A DNA stretch of 15,747 bases, taken from positions 1-15,747 of the forward strand of contig CAYPMM010000021.1 of assembly GCA_964412115.1 (NCBI GenBank), written 5' to 3'. The notes beneath the pieces were generated by a model that made no database searches, was not told the origin of the DNA, and saw only the letters and a program-made list of their open reading frames with translations. Both the position numbers and the translations under genes were made by a program. This document shows, in pieces, positions 1 through 5,377 of the stretch (position 1 is its first letter; each line of letters opens with the position of its first letter). This stretch comes from HO2-45-28 sp964412115 (GTDB taxonomy: Bacteria; Patescibacteriota; Minisyncoccia; HO2-45-28).

Positions 1-170
1 TCCAATATCTTGGTTAACCTCTCGTACTCGGCTTCCGAGTGGGCAAATATCGTTAATGATTTGATTGGTAATTCTTTGCCGATTACTTTCCTAGCCAACT
101 CAGAAGTTCTGACGGCTACATACTGCACCGCCTCGATCAACTCTTCTTTGTTCTGGATAAATTTTTCCAT
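1..170 (-). CDS. Unidentified protein, N-terminal 56 residues (runs off window edge)
   Basis: The ATG is at 168-170, four bases after the secA stop. A GGGAG Shine-Dalgarno-like site (179-183 on the plus strand, inside the last secA codons) lies 8 nt upstream and supports this start. The visible protein begins MEKFIQNKEELIEAVQYVAV and continues through a conserved-looking stretch around LPIKSLTIFAHSEAEYERL before the edge. The first half looks helical; the TIFAHS stretch looks like a beta strand followed by a turn. I do not recognise the family and assign no function. The tight spacing implies co-transcription and translational coupling with secA. The 3' end and length are unknown. Confidence 0.75.
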   Translation of the reverse strand, partial: MEKFIQNKEELIEAVQYVAVRTSELARKVIGKELPIKSLTIFAHSEAEYERLTKIL

Positions 171-174
171 GATT

Positions 175-2640
175 TTATCTCCCGTGACATCTCTTAAACT
201 TCTTACCGCTCCCGCATGGACATGGGTCGTTTCGGCCTGCCACACTGAACCTTCCAGGTTCAGCGGCTGAAGAAGTTGGTGTGAGAACGGATGGGATCAC
301 GGAGGTATGAATGGCTTCTAAAGGCGTTTTTTCAACCTTGGGCGCGTCCGTACCTATTTTGAGAGCAATGTCGGCAACATGGCCCTCTATGGCGTCTTCA
401 AGCTCGTGATACAGCCTCCCGGCCTCGTTTTTATACTCCACCAATGGGTCGCGCTGGCCGTAAGCGCGAAGCCGTACGGATGAACGCATGTATTCCATAA
501 TTTCCAAATGTTCAACCCAAAAATGGTCGATTGTCTGGAGCCATAAGGACCTCAAAGACATCGCGAACCGGTTCTTATCCAAATCTTTTATTTTTTGCCC
601 GAATTTTTCCTTCCCGGTTTCTTCAAGAAAAAGCTCTTCGGTTAGCAAAAATAATTCTTCGGGCGAAGCAAAAAGTATTTCTTTACGCCTACGGTAAACC
701 GCCGAGCGGTGTTTATTCATCACATCGTCGTATTCCAAAAGATGTTTGCGGGCGTCAAAATTAAAACCTTCTATTTTTGACTGCGCCGACTCTAAAGAGC
801 GCGAAATCAGTTTATTTTCAATGGCTTCGTCTTCCGGTATTCCGAGCGTTGCCATCATGTTTTTTATCTTCTCCGAACCGAAAATTCTCAAAAGGTCGTC
901 TTCAAAAGAAACAAAAAACTGGGTTTCGCCCGGGTCGCCTTGCCTGCCCGACCTGCCTCTTAACTGATTGTCAATACGGCGCGCCTCGTGGCGCTCTGTG
1001 CCCAAAACGAATAACCCTCCCAACTCCCTGACTTTTGCCGCCTCTTCGGGCTCGGTTGGATTTCCGCCCAAAACTATGTCAACTCCGCGCCCGGCCATGT
1101 TTGTCGCCACCGTCACGGCGCCAACCCTGCCCGCCTGCGCGATGGTCTCGGCCTCGGCCTCGTGGTTTTTGGCGTTTAAAACATTGTGTTTTACGCCTTC
1201 GCGTTTAAGCATCGCCGACAAAACTTCGTTCTTTACGATTGAAACGGTGCCTACTAAAACCGGCTGGCCGGCCCCACTTCTTTTTTTAATTTCGGATAAA
1301 ACCGCTTTCCATTTTCCGGAATCGGTCGCGAAAACTTTATCCGATAAGTCTTTTCTCATAAGCGGTTTGTTGGTCGGAATGGAAACGGCATCAATATTAT
1401 AAACTTTATTAAATTCTTCAGCGGAAGTCAGGGCCGTTCCGGTCATGCCTGAAAGTTTTTTGTAAAGACGAAAATAATTTTGAAACGTTATTGACGCTAC
1501 AGTGCGCGATTCTTTTTGGATGGAAACTCCCTCCTTGGCTTCAACCGCCTGATGCAAACCCTCGGACCATCGTCTGCCGGGCATTAGCCGACCGGTAAAT
1601 TCGTCAACTATTATCACTTCGCCGTTTTTCACGACATAGTCTTTGTCTTTTTTATATAATGCTTTCGCGCGCAAGGCTTGTTCCATATGATGAACATATT
1701 TAACTCCCCCTTCGGCGTATATGTTTTTTATTCCAAGCGCCTTTTCTACCCGGTTTATGCCCTCGTCGGTTATTGATGATGTCCGCATTTTCTCGTCAAT
1801 CGTATAATCCCGACTTTCTTGCAGTCCGTCTATCACTCGCGCGAAAAGACGGTAAATATCGCCGGATTCAGCATCGGGCGCTGAAATTATGAGAGGCGTG
1901 CGGGCTTCGTCAATTAAAATAGAGTCAACTTCGTCCACAATCGCGAAATAATGCCCGCGCTGGGACATTTGAGACGGGTCGTAAGCCAAGTTGTCCCGCA
2001 AATAATCAAAGCCGAATTCGTTGTTGGTGCCGTAAGTTATGTCGGCTTCGTACGCTTCTTTTCTTGAACACGGCCTAAGATATTCATGAACGATTTTAAA
2101 CGCACCTTCGGTATCGCGTTTTTCATCCAATTTTTCGGTGTGTTTGGCGTCATACAAAAAACTTGACTCGTGATTTATGCATCCGACAGTAAGTCCTAAA
2201 GCGTCATAAATTTGTCCCATCCAAACGGCATCCCTGCGCGCCAGATAATCGTTAACCGTAATAACATGCACGCCGTTGCCCATAAGCGCGTTTAAATAAG
2301 CGGGCAGGGTCGCTACAAGCGTTTTGCCCTCCCCTGTTTTCATCTCGGCAATCCGGCCTTGATGTAAAACCATCCCTCCTAAAAGCTGAACGTCAAAATG
2401 CCTTTGGCCAAGAGTACGTTTGGCTGATTCGCGGACAAGAGCAAAGGCCTCGGCCAACACCGCTTCAGGCTGTTCGCCGCCTGCCACCAGCTTTTTTAAT
2501 TCCGCGGATTTTGAGCGAATCTCCTCGTCCGACAATTTTTCAAATTCCGGTTCAAGGGAGTTTATTTTTGAAATCGATGGCTTAAATTTGGCCAAAAAAC
2601 GGCTGTTTGAGTCGCCGAATATTTTTGTAATTAATGACAT
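175..2640 (-). CDS. secA: Preprotein translocase ATPase SecA
   Basis: SecA is the cytosolic motor that pushes unfolded precursors through SecYEG. Numbering from the ATG at 2640 (821 residues), the Walker A GEGKT is at about 103-107, the DEVD Walker B at 236-239 and DEARTPLIIS just after it. TYGTNNEFGFDYLRDN follows, then the PPXD region (VDEFTGRLMPGRRWSEGLHQ), NMAGRGVDIVLGGNP, RGRSGRQGDPGETQFF, and the scaffold motif IDHFWVEHLEIMEY. A C-terminal zinc-binding CPCGSGKKFKRCHGR ends the protein. An in-frame ATG at 2661 is rejected because it lies inside the inferred promoter and would add seven atypical residues; MSLITKIFGD matches usual SecA starts. Two oddities: an insertion of roughly 30 residues in NBD1 between GCINHESSFLYD and REAYEADITYG, and only about 70 residues from LLEYDD to LQTID, which is shorter than in E. 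coli. It probably exports the surface proteins encoded in this window. Confidence 0.97.
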   Translation of the reverse strand: MSLITKIFGDSNSRFLAKFKPSISKINSLEPEFEKLSDEEIRSKSAELKKLVAGGEQPEAVLAEAFALVRESAKRTLGQRHFDVQLLGGMVLHQGRIAEMKTGEGKTLVATLPAYLNALMGNGVHVITVNDYLARRDAVWMGQIYDALGLTVGCINHESSFLYDAKHTEKLDEKRDTEGAFKIVHEYLRPCSRKEAYEADITYGTNNEFGFDYLRDNLAYDPSQMSQRGHYFAIVDEVDSILIDEARTPLIISAPDAESGDIYRLFARVIDGLQESRDYTIDEKMRTSSITDEGINRVEKALGIKNIYAEGGVKYVHHMEQALRAKALYKKDKDYVVKNGEVIIVDEFTGRLMPGRRWSEGLHQAVEAKEGVSIQKESRTVASITFQNYFRLYKKLSGMTGTALTSAEEFNKVYNIDAVSIPTNKPLMRKDLSDKVFATDSGKWKAVLSEIKKRSGAGQPVLVGTVSIVKNEVLSAMLKREGVKHNVLNAKNHEAEAETIAQAGRVGAVTVATNMAGRGVDIVLGGNPTEPEEAAKVRELGGLFVLGTERHEARRIDNQLRGRSGRQGDPGETQFFVSFEDDLLRIFGSEKIKNMMATLGIPEDEAIENKLISRSLESAQSKIEGFNFDARKHLLEYDDVMNKHRSAVYRRRKEILFASPEELFLLTEELFLEETGKEKFGQKIKDLDKNRFAMSLRSLWLQTIDHFWVEHLEIMEYMRSSVRLRAYGQRDPLVEYKNEAGRLYHELEDAIEGHVADIALKIGTDAPKVEKTPLEAIHTSVIPSVLTPTSSAAEPGRFSVAGRNDPCPCGSGKKFKRCHGR

Positions 2641-2669
2641 TTGAATAAATAATTTTAGCATGTTAATAT
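2641..2669 (+). promoter_or_regulatory. Inferred sigma70-type promoter of the amidinohydrolase gene
   Basis: TTGAAT (2641-2646), a 17-nt spacer, then TAATAT (2664-2669) preceded by TGt (extended -10). The predicted start near 2676 gives a leader of about 28 nt that carries the Shine-Dalgarno. This rules out the ATG at 2668, which falls inside the -10 box. The core GCATGTTAATATGC (2658-2671) is palindromic at 12 of 14 positions and also lies in the secA promoter spacer. Confidence 0.55.
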
Positions 2670-2679
2670 GCTTTCAGAA
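2652..2679 (-). promoter_or_regulatory. Inferred secA promoter, near-leaderless
   Basis: Read on the minus strand: -35 TTCTGA (2674-2679), a 16-nt spacer, and -10 TAAAAT (2652-2657) preceded by TGc, an extended -10. A start about 7 nt downstream would leave only about 5 nt before the secA ATG at 2640. No Shine-Dalgarno precedes that ATG, which fits leaderless initiation. It overlaps the divergent plus-strand promoter. Confidence 0.45.
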
Positions 2680-2691
2680 AGGTTTTTTAAA

Positions 2692-2696
2692 AGGAG
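2692..2696 (+). promoter_or_regulatory. Shine-Dalgarno AGGAG deciding the start at 2704
   Basis: AGGAG is followed by a 7-nt spacer and ATG at 2704. It selects MRVLMCPPAYF as the N-terminus, which is also the usual start pattern of this enzyme family, and removes 12 residues from the longest open frame. Confidence 0.85.
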
Positions 2697-2703
2697 AGTT
2701 AAC

Positions 2704-3567
2704 ATGCGAGTTCTGATGTGTCCGCCGGCTTATTTTGAAATTCTGGAACAAAACCCCAAACTAAATCCTTGGATGAAAAAAGACATTCAGCCGGATAAGG
2801 AACCGGCGTTTAACCAGTGGCACAACCTTGAAAACACGCTTTTGGATCTTAGTTTAGAAGACTGGTTCATTACACCGCAACCGAGATTGGGCGATATGTG
2901 TTTTGCGGCCAACGCCGCTTGGGGACAGAACAATATGTTTCTTATGGCCAATTATCATCCTGAGGTTTGGTGGAGAAAAGAAGAAACGCCGTTTTACGCG
3001 GAATGGTTTGTCCAAAACCGCTGTGGCGTTTGTTTTCTGCCGGAAGGGGTTTATTTTGAAGGTCAGGGCGATATCGTTTCTCTAAACAACTCTTACATTT
3101 TCGGCCATGGCCAAAGAAATTCTATTGAAGTCGTGGATTATCTTGAAGAACGTTTCAGACTAAAAAGAATTGTTCCGGTTGAACTTGTAGACAGCCGTTT
3201 TTACCACCTGGATGTCTCGCTTCATTTTGCTAAGGGCGCAAATTCAATTTTATGGTGCCCCGACGCATTTTCAAAAGACAGCCAAAGAAAAATAGAAAGG
3301 ATTATTGAGAAAGAAAAAATGTCCGGCTTTGAGCTTGGGGCTGATGAAGCCGTGCAAAATATCGGAAACGGCCGGGTTAATTTCCTTTTAAACAGCATTT
3401 ATGCCGACAAAAACGAAATAATGTGCTGGGATGAAACGTTTTCGGAATTTCCCGCGCGCGTAAGGCACTTTGTTGAAGTAAGGGGATGCAGGATTTGGCC
3501 GGTAAATGTTTCCGAATTCGGCCGTTCCGGCGGCGGAGCAAGGTGCTTAACCCTTTTTCTAGACTAA
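2704..3567 (+). CDS. Guanidino-group-modifying enzyme (DDAH/amidinotransferase superfamily, COG1834-like)
   Basis: This 287-residue cytosolic enzyme belongs to the pentein superfamily that hydrolyses or transfers the guanidino group of arginine-like substrates through a covalent Cys intermediate. The N-terminus reads MCPPAYFEI followed by NPWM (21-24), a signature of the family. D64 lies in RLGDMCFAAN. FEGQGD (118-123) supplies the acidic guanidinium-binding residues. The catalytic His is H168 in YHLDVSLHF, and the catalytic Cys is C281 in SGGGARCLTLFL, close to the C-terminus as expected. The catalytic set is complete. Substrate cannot be read from sequence: dimethylarginine, arginine, agmatine or another guanidine are all possible. 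It is divergent from secA and converges on a SpeD homologue and an arginine decarboxylase, so agmatine or an agmatine derivative is a reasonable guess, but only a guess. Confidence 0.85.
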   Translation: MRVLMCPPAYFEILEQNPKLNPWMKKDIQPDKEPAFNQWHNLENTLLDLSLEDWFITPQPRLGDMCFAANAAWGQNNMFLMANYHPEVWWRKEETPFYAEWFVQNRCGVCFLPEGVYFEGQGDIVSLNNSYIFGHGQRNSIEVVDYLEERFRLKRIVPVELVDSRFYHLDVSLHFAKGANSILWCPDAFSKDSQRKIERIIEKEKMSGFELGADEAVQNIGNGRVNFLLNSIYADKNEIMCWDETFSEFPARVRHFVEVRGCRIWPVNVSEFGRSGGGARCLTLFLD

Positions 3568-3575
3568 AAATAAAA

Positions 3576-3608
3576 ACCGCTTCACCTATTGGTGAGCGGT
3601 CGTTTTTT
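3576..3608. terminator. Bidirectional intrinsic terminator between converging genes
   Basis: ACCGCTTCACC (3576-3586) and GGTGAGCGGT (3591-3600) pair around a TATT loop with one bulged T. On the plus strand it is followed by CGTTTTTT (3601-3608). On the minus strand a T-rich run follows. It lies 8 nt past the stop of the plus-strand gene, and its T-tract overlaps the speD stop codon, so it can serve both genes. Confidence 0.85.
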
Positions 3609-3975
3609 AAATCGGCACACATACGTTTTCCGCGGGCTTTTGCGCAATTATGTTTGCCTGAAAGACACTCGCGAGAATCGCGACTATTTTTTCGGGAACA
3701 GCTTTCGCGCCGCAGGTAAAAATATTTACAGTAGCCACGCGATATTCCGGCCAAGTTTCAACAACAGCATGCGATTCTTCAAGCATAACCACCGCGGTTA
3801 TGCCGTGGGGAACAAACTTATGATAGACGGAACCAGTTTTCACCGGTGTTGCTCCCGCGTCGCGAGCGGCTTTTTCGGCCTCCCTGGCAAGTTCGTCAAC
3901 GTCGTCAATCATATTCCGACATCCGGCCAAAACAGCAAAAACTCTTTTGCCGAGTATCACTCCCTCTTCATTCAT
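3607..3975 (-). CDS. speD: SpeD-family pyruvoyl-dependent decarboxylase (AdoMet decarboxylase-like) with an altered processing His
   Basis: This is a 122-residue proenzyme of the prokaryotic SpeD family, which self-cleaves to make a pyruvoyl cofactor. AdoMet decarboxylase yields decarboxylated AdoMet for spermidine synthesis. The predicted cleavage is Glu67-Ser68 in LEESH, with Ser68 becoming the pyruvoyl. Cys88 in IFTCG is the proton donor, 20 residues later as in Thermotoga SpeD. Phe54 (HKF) and WPE (75-77) are kept. The residue matching the processing His of Thermotoga SpeD (five after the Ser) is Glu73 here (AVVETWPE), so substrate and processing are uncertain. Some SpeD homologues are known to have become ornithine or arginine decarboxylases. 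The ATG start has an AAAGGAGG site 6 nt upstream. The gene lies 82 nt downstream of the arginine decarboxylase. Confidence 0.88.
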   Translation of the reverse strand: MNEEGVILGKRVFAVLAGCRNMIDDVDELAREAEKAARDAGATPVKTGSVYHKFVPHGITAVVMLEESHAVVETWPEYRVATVNIFTCGAKAVPEKIVAILASVFQANIIAQKPAENVCVPI

Positions 3976-3981
3976 TCGCGG

Positions 3982-3989
3982 CCTCCTTT
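3982..3989 (-). promoter_or_regulatory. Shine-Dalgarno AAAGGAGG of speD
   Basis: A full 8-nt anti-Shine-Dalgarno match, 6 nt before the ATG at 3975. It confirms this start and shows the organism uses canonical Shine-Dalgarno initiation for this gene. Confidence 0.85.
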
Positions 3990-4057
3990 GGATCTGAAAA
4001 AATGAGAACTAAAAATAAAGTGTAGAACTTTGCCCGCAAAAAGCAACTGTGGAAAAC

Positions 4058-4579
4058 TCATTCGAAGCACGGGAAAATCAAAATAGCGGCAGCTATGACC
4101 GTTGTCCACACGCCATCCTGACAAACAGCCGATTTACGAATATCAAGGGTATCTTTTATTTTTATGCCGTGGAAGTTGGTCATTTCTCGCATTGACACTT
4201 CAAGCTCATTTTTCGCTGTCATTTGGCCAGTTGCCATACTTTCATGAATGCCGTGAAATTCGGCAATATAACCGCAATCGTCTTCATTTAAGGGCAGTCC
4301 CATGCTTACGGCCGCGGTTATACAGCCGGACTCATTAGATGAGGCCTCGGCGCGAACGCCAAAAAGAATTGACCCTTTATTTTTAGGCAAAAGAATCTTT
4401 ACGCCTTCTTCGAGTGAGATAATCTCGCATCGCGGAGGCACAATGCTGGAAACAGCGACGTGATTAAAAAGCGGTATTCCGGCGCCGGCTAAAGCGCGGT
4501 CAAACGAAACCAGTTTTTTTTCATGTCTTCCCACACCGGAAGTAAAGAATATTTTGTGGGCAATAAGAGGATTGTTCAA
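4058..4579 (-). CDS. pdaD: Pyruvoyl-dependent arginine decarboxylase
   Basis: The enzyme converts arginine to agmatine and CO2, the first step of agmatine-based polyamine synthesis. It self-cleaves between Ser44 and Ser45 in AVSSIVPP to form the pyruvoyl. Counterparts of key residues of the Methanocaldococcus enzyme are visible: Asn39, Ser45 and Glu107 (YIAEFH). The N-terminal FFTSGVGRHEKKLVSFDRAL block and EISLEEG are typical. I place the start at TTG 4579, because AAAGGAGG lies 7 nt upstream. This gives 173 residues, near the usual length of about 160-165; the longer frame from TTG 4606 has no ribosome binding site. The C-terminus (AAAILIFPCFE) is intact. It follows hpf after a terminator and precedes speD on the same strand, so these two probably share a transcript. 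Confidence 0.93.
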   Translation of the reverse strand: MNNPLIAHKIFFTSGVGRHEKKLVSFDRALAGAGIPLFNHVAVSSIVPPRCEIISLEEGVKILLPKNKGSILFGVRAEASSNESGCITAAVSMGLPLNEDDCGYIAEFHGIHESMATGQMTAKNELEVSMREMTNFHGIKIKDTLDIRKSAVCQDGVWTTVIAAAILIFPCFE

Positions 4580-4586
4580 TTCCGCG

Positions 4587-4594
4587 CCTCCTTT
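4587..4594 (-). promoter_or_regulatory. Shine-Dalgarno AAAGGAGG deciding a TTG start
   Basis: A perfect 8-nt site ends 7 nt before the TTG at 4579. No ATG or GTG lies at a suitable distance, so the TTG is the start of the arginine decarboxylase. It matches the site in front of speD exactly. Confidence 0.85.
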
Positions 4595-4603
4595 TTCAGA
4601 GAA

Positions 4604-4629
4604 CAAAAAAACAACCTGATACGCAGGTT
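4604..4629 (-). terminator. Intrinsic terminator after hpf
   Basis: On the minus strand AACCTG, loop CGTAT, CAGGTT is followed by G and seven T. The six-pair stem is modest. It lies 29 nt past the hpf stop and only about 10 nt before the ribosome binding site of the arginine decarboxylase. If that gene's promoter is in 4630-4658, the hairpin would be in its leader and could act as an attenuator instead. Confidence 0.6.
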
Positions 4630-4658
4630 AACATAAAAATAAAATTTGTGCAAGTGTT

Positions 4659-4991
4659 TTATCCCTGAACGCGGGTTTTCTCCTTATATTTCTTTATTTC
4701 CTGCGTTATTTCGTTTTTTGCCAGATTAACGGCTTCCTCCAGACTTTCTGCTAGAGCTTCGGCTCTCAGCATATTTTTAAGGCCGGGCAAAGAGATCTGG
4801 ACTTCTGCCCGCCATATTTTGCCCTTTCGATGATGTTTGGTTGTCCTGCCGAGCTCAATATCAAAAACAATATCGGTATTACGGTCTATTTTGGCAATTA
4901 GTTTGTTTACCGGAGAAATGAGCTTGCCTTCAGCCAAAGCTTCAACTGACGGAGTTATATCAAAATTTGTTGTTTTCACGTTAACGCGCAT
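4659..4991 (-). CDS. hpf: Ribosome hibernation promoting factor (short HPF/RaiA)
   Basis: This 110-residue protein of the HPF/RaiA (sigma-54 modulation) family binds the decoding region of the 30S subunit and keeps idle ribosomes inactive. It has the family layout: strand MRVNVKTTNFDITP, helix around ALAEGKLISPVNKL, strand TDIVFDIELG, the signature TTKHHRKGKIWRAEVQISLP, then LRAEALAESLEEAVNLAKNE and a basic C-terminal helix. The length fits the short form; there is no long-HPF dimerisation domain. In many bacteria hpf sits just upstream of secA; here the two polyamine-type genes lie between them. No Shine-Dalgarno precedes the ATG. A -10 box ends 6 nt before it, so the transcript is probably leaderless. 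Confidence 0.92.
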   Translation of the reverse strand: MRVNVKTTNFDITPSVEALAEGKLISPVNKLIAKIDRNTDIVFDIELGRTTKHHRKGKIWRAEVQISLPGLKNMLRAEALAESLEEAVNLAKNEITQEIKKYKEKTRVQG

Positions 4992-4997
4992 ATCCGT

Positions 4998-5026
4998 ATT
5001 TTACTACAATAAAAACAAAACACCAA
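4998..5026 (-). promoter_or_regulatory. Inferred leaderless promoter of hpf
   Basis: On the minus strand TTGGTG (5021-5026), a 17-nt spacer and TAAAAT (4998-5003). The ATG begins 6 nt after the -10, where transcription itself should start. The terminator at 5051-5089 insulates this promoter from the region upstream. Confidence 0.45.
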
Positions 5027-5050
5027 AACATTTACCTACATATAAAATAT

Positions 5051-5089
5051 AAAAGAAAAACCCCTCACAAAATGAGGGGTTTTTCTTTT
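5051..5089. terminator. Perfect 17-bp bidirectional terminator hairpin
   Basis: Arms at 5051-5067 and 5073-5089 are exact reverse complements around a 5-nt loop. The GC core CCCCTCA/TGAGGGG is flanked by A-rich and T-rich arms, so a U-tract follows the core on either strand. It begins 7 nt after the stop of the Lys-rich mini-ORF on the minus strand, its likely client. Confidence 0.92.
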
Positions 5090-5095
5090 AATCGC

Positions 5096-5167
5096 CTATC
5101 TGCGGCGCTTTTTGGCTTTTTTAGCCTTTTTGCCGCCCTTCTTGGCTTTTTTTGCTTTTTTCTTCAT
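5096..5167 (-). CDS. Lys-rich 23-residue mini-protein
   Basis: The frame opens with ATG at 5165-5167 and closes with TAG at 5096-5098. The product is only Met, Lys, Ala, Gly and Arg: MKKKAKKAKK, two Gly, KKAKKAKK, then RRR. It resembles the basic tails of histone H1-like and nucleoid or ribosome-binding proteins, so nucleic-acid binding is plausible but unproven. The near-perfect KKAKKAKK repeat on both sides of the Gly pair and the terminator 7 nt past the stop argue that it is expressed. Against it: the only Shine-Dalgarno-like stretch (GAGGGGTG) is about 17 nt upstream, too far, and the ORF is very short. A structured non-coding transcript is the alternative. Confidence 0.6.
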   Translation of the reverse strand: MKKKAKKAKKGGKKAKKAKKRRR

Positions 5168-5377
5168 GGCAATTTTTTTATTTACACCCCTCGTTAAAAC
5201 TCGGGGCGAGCAACAAACATCGACCGCGATATGTTCGTTGATTTTATAACTCTCGCAGAGCGTAAAAATTCTTTTGAAAAAAATTTTTACTCAACTTTAA
5301 AATGTGCCTCTGTATTAATTATCGCAACTAAAAAGCGATAAAACAATAAAAATTTACTCAAGCTGTGGATAACTTTT
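5168..5377. other. AT-rich intergenic region with inverted repeats and one DnaA box
   Basis: No gene is visible. On the minus strand it runs from the end of the cohesin operon to the Lys-rich mini-ORF. It contains a perfect 9-bp inverted repeat GTAAAAATT/AATTTTTAC (5262-5270, 5282-5290). A second hairpin TTATCGC/GCGATAA lies near 5318-5341, and GC-bearing imperfect hairpins lie in about 5186-5240. A TATAAAAT on the minus strand near 5241-5248 could be a -10 box for the mini-ORF, though no good -35 accompanies it. TGTGGATAA at 5364-5372 is a perfect DnaA box, single and overlapping the operon's 3' edge, which is not enough for an origin. Confidence 0.5.

Noticed and set aside
968..1402. Long open frames antisense to secA and other genes
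   Set aside because: They are shadows of real genes in other frames, with no ribosome binding sites or recognisable domains.
2668..2703. Upstream ATG adding 12 residues to the amidinohydrolase
   Set aside because: It lies in the inferred -10 box, while ATG 2704 has AGGAG at 7 nt and the family's usual N-terminus.
4580..4606. Upstream TTG start of the arginine decarboxylase
   Set aside because: No ribosome binding site precedes it, and the perfect AAAGGAGG lies inside this extension, pointing to TTG 4579.
5364..5372. Replication origin suggested by a perfect DnaA box
   Set aside because: It is a single box, with only one weaker match about 1.3 kb away (4048-4056), and no dnaA, dnaN or box cluster. 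A 9-bp match can occur by chance.
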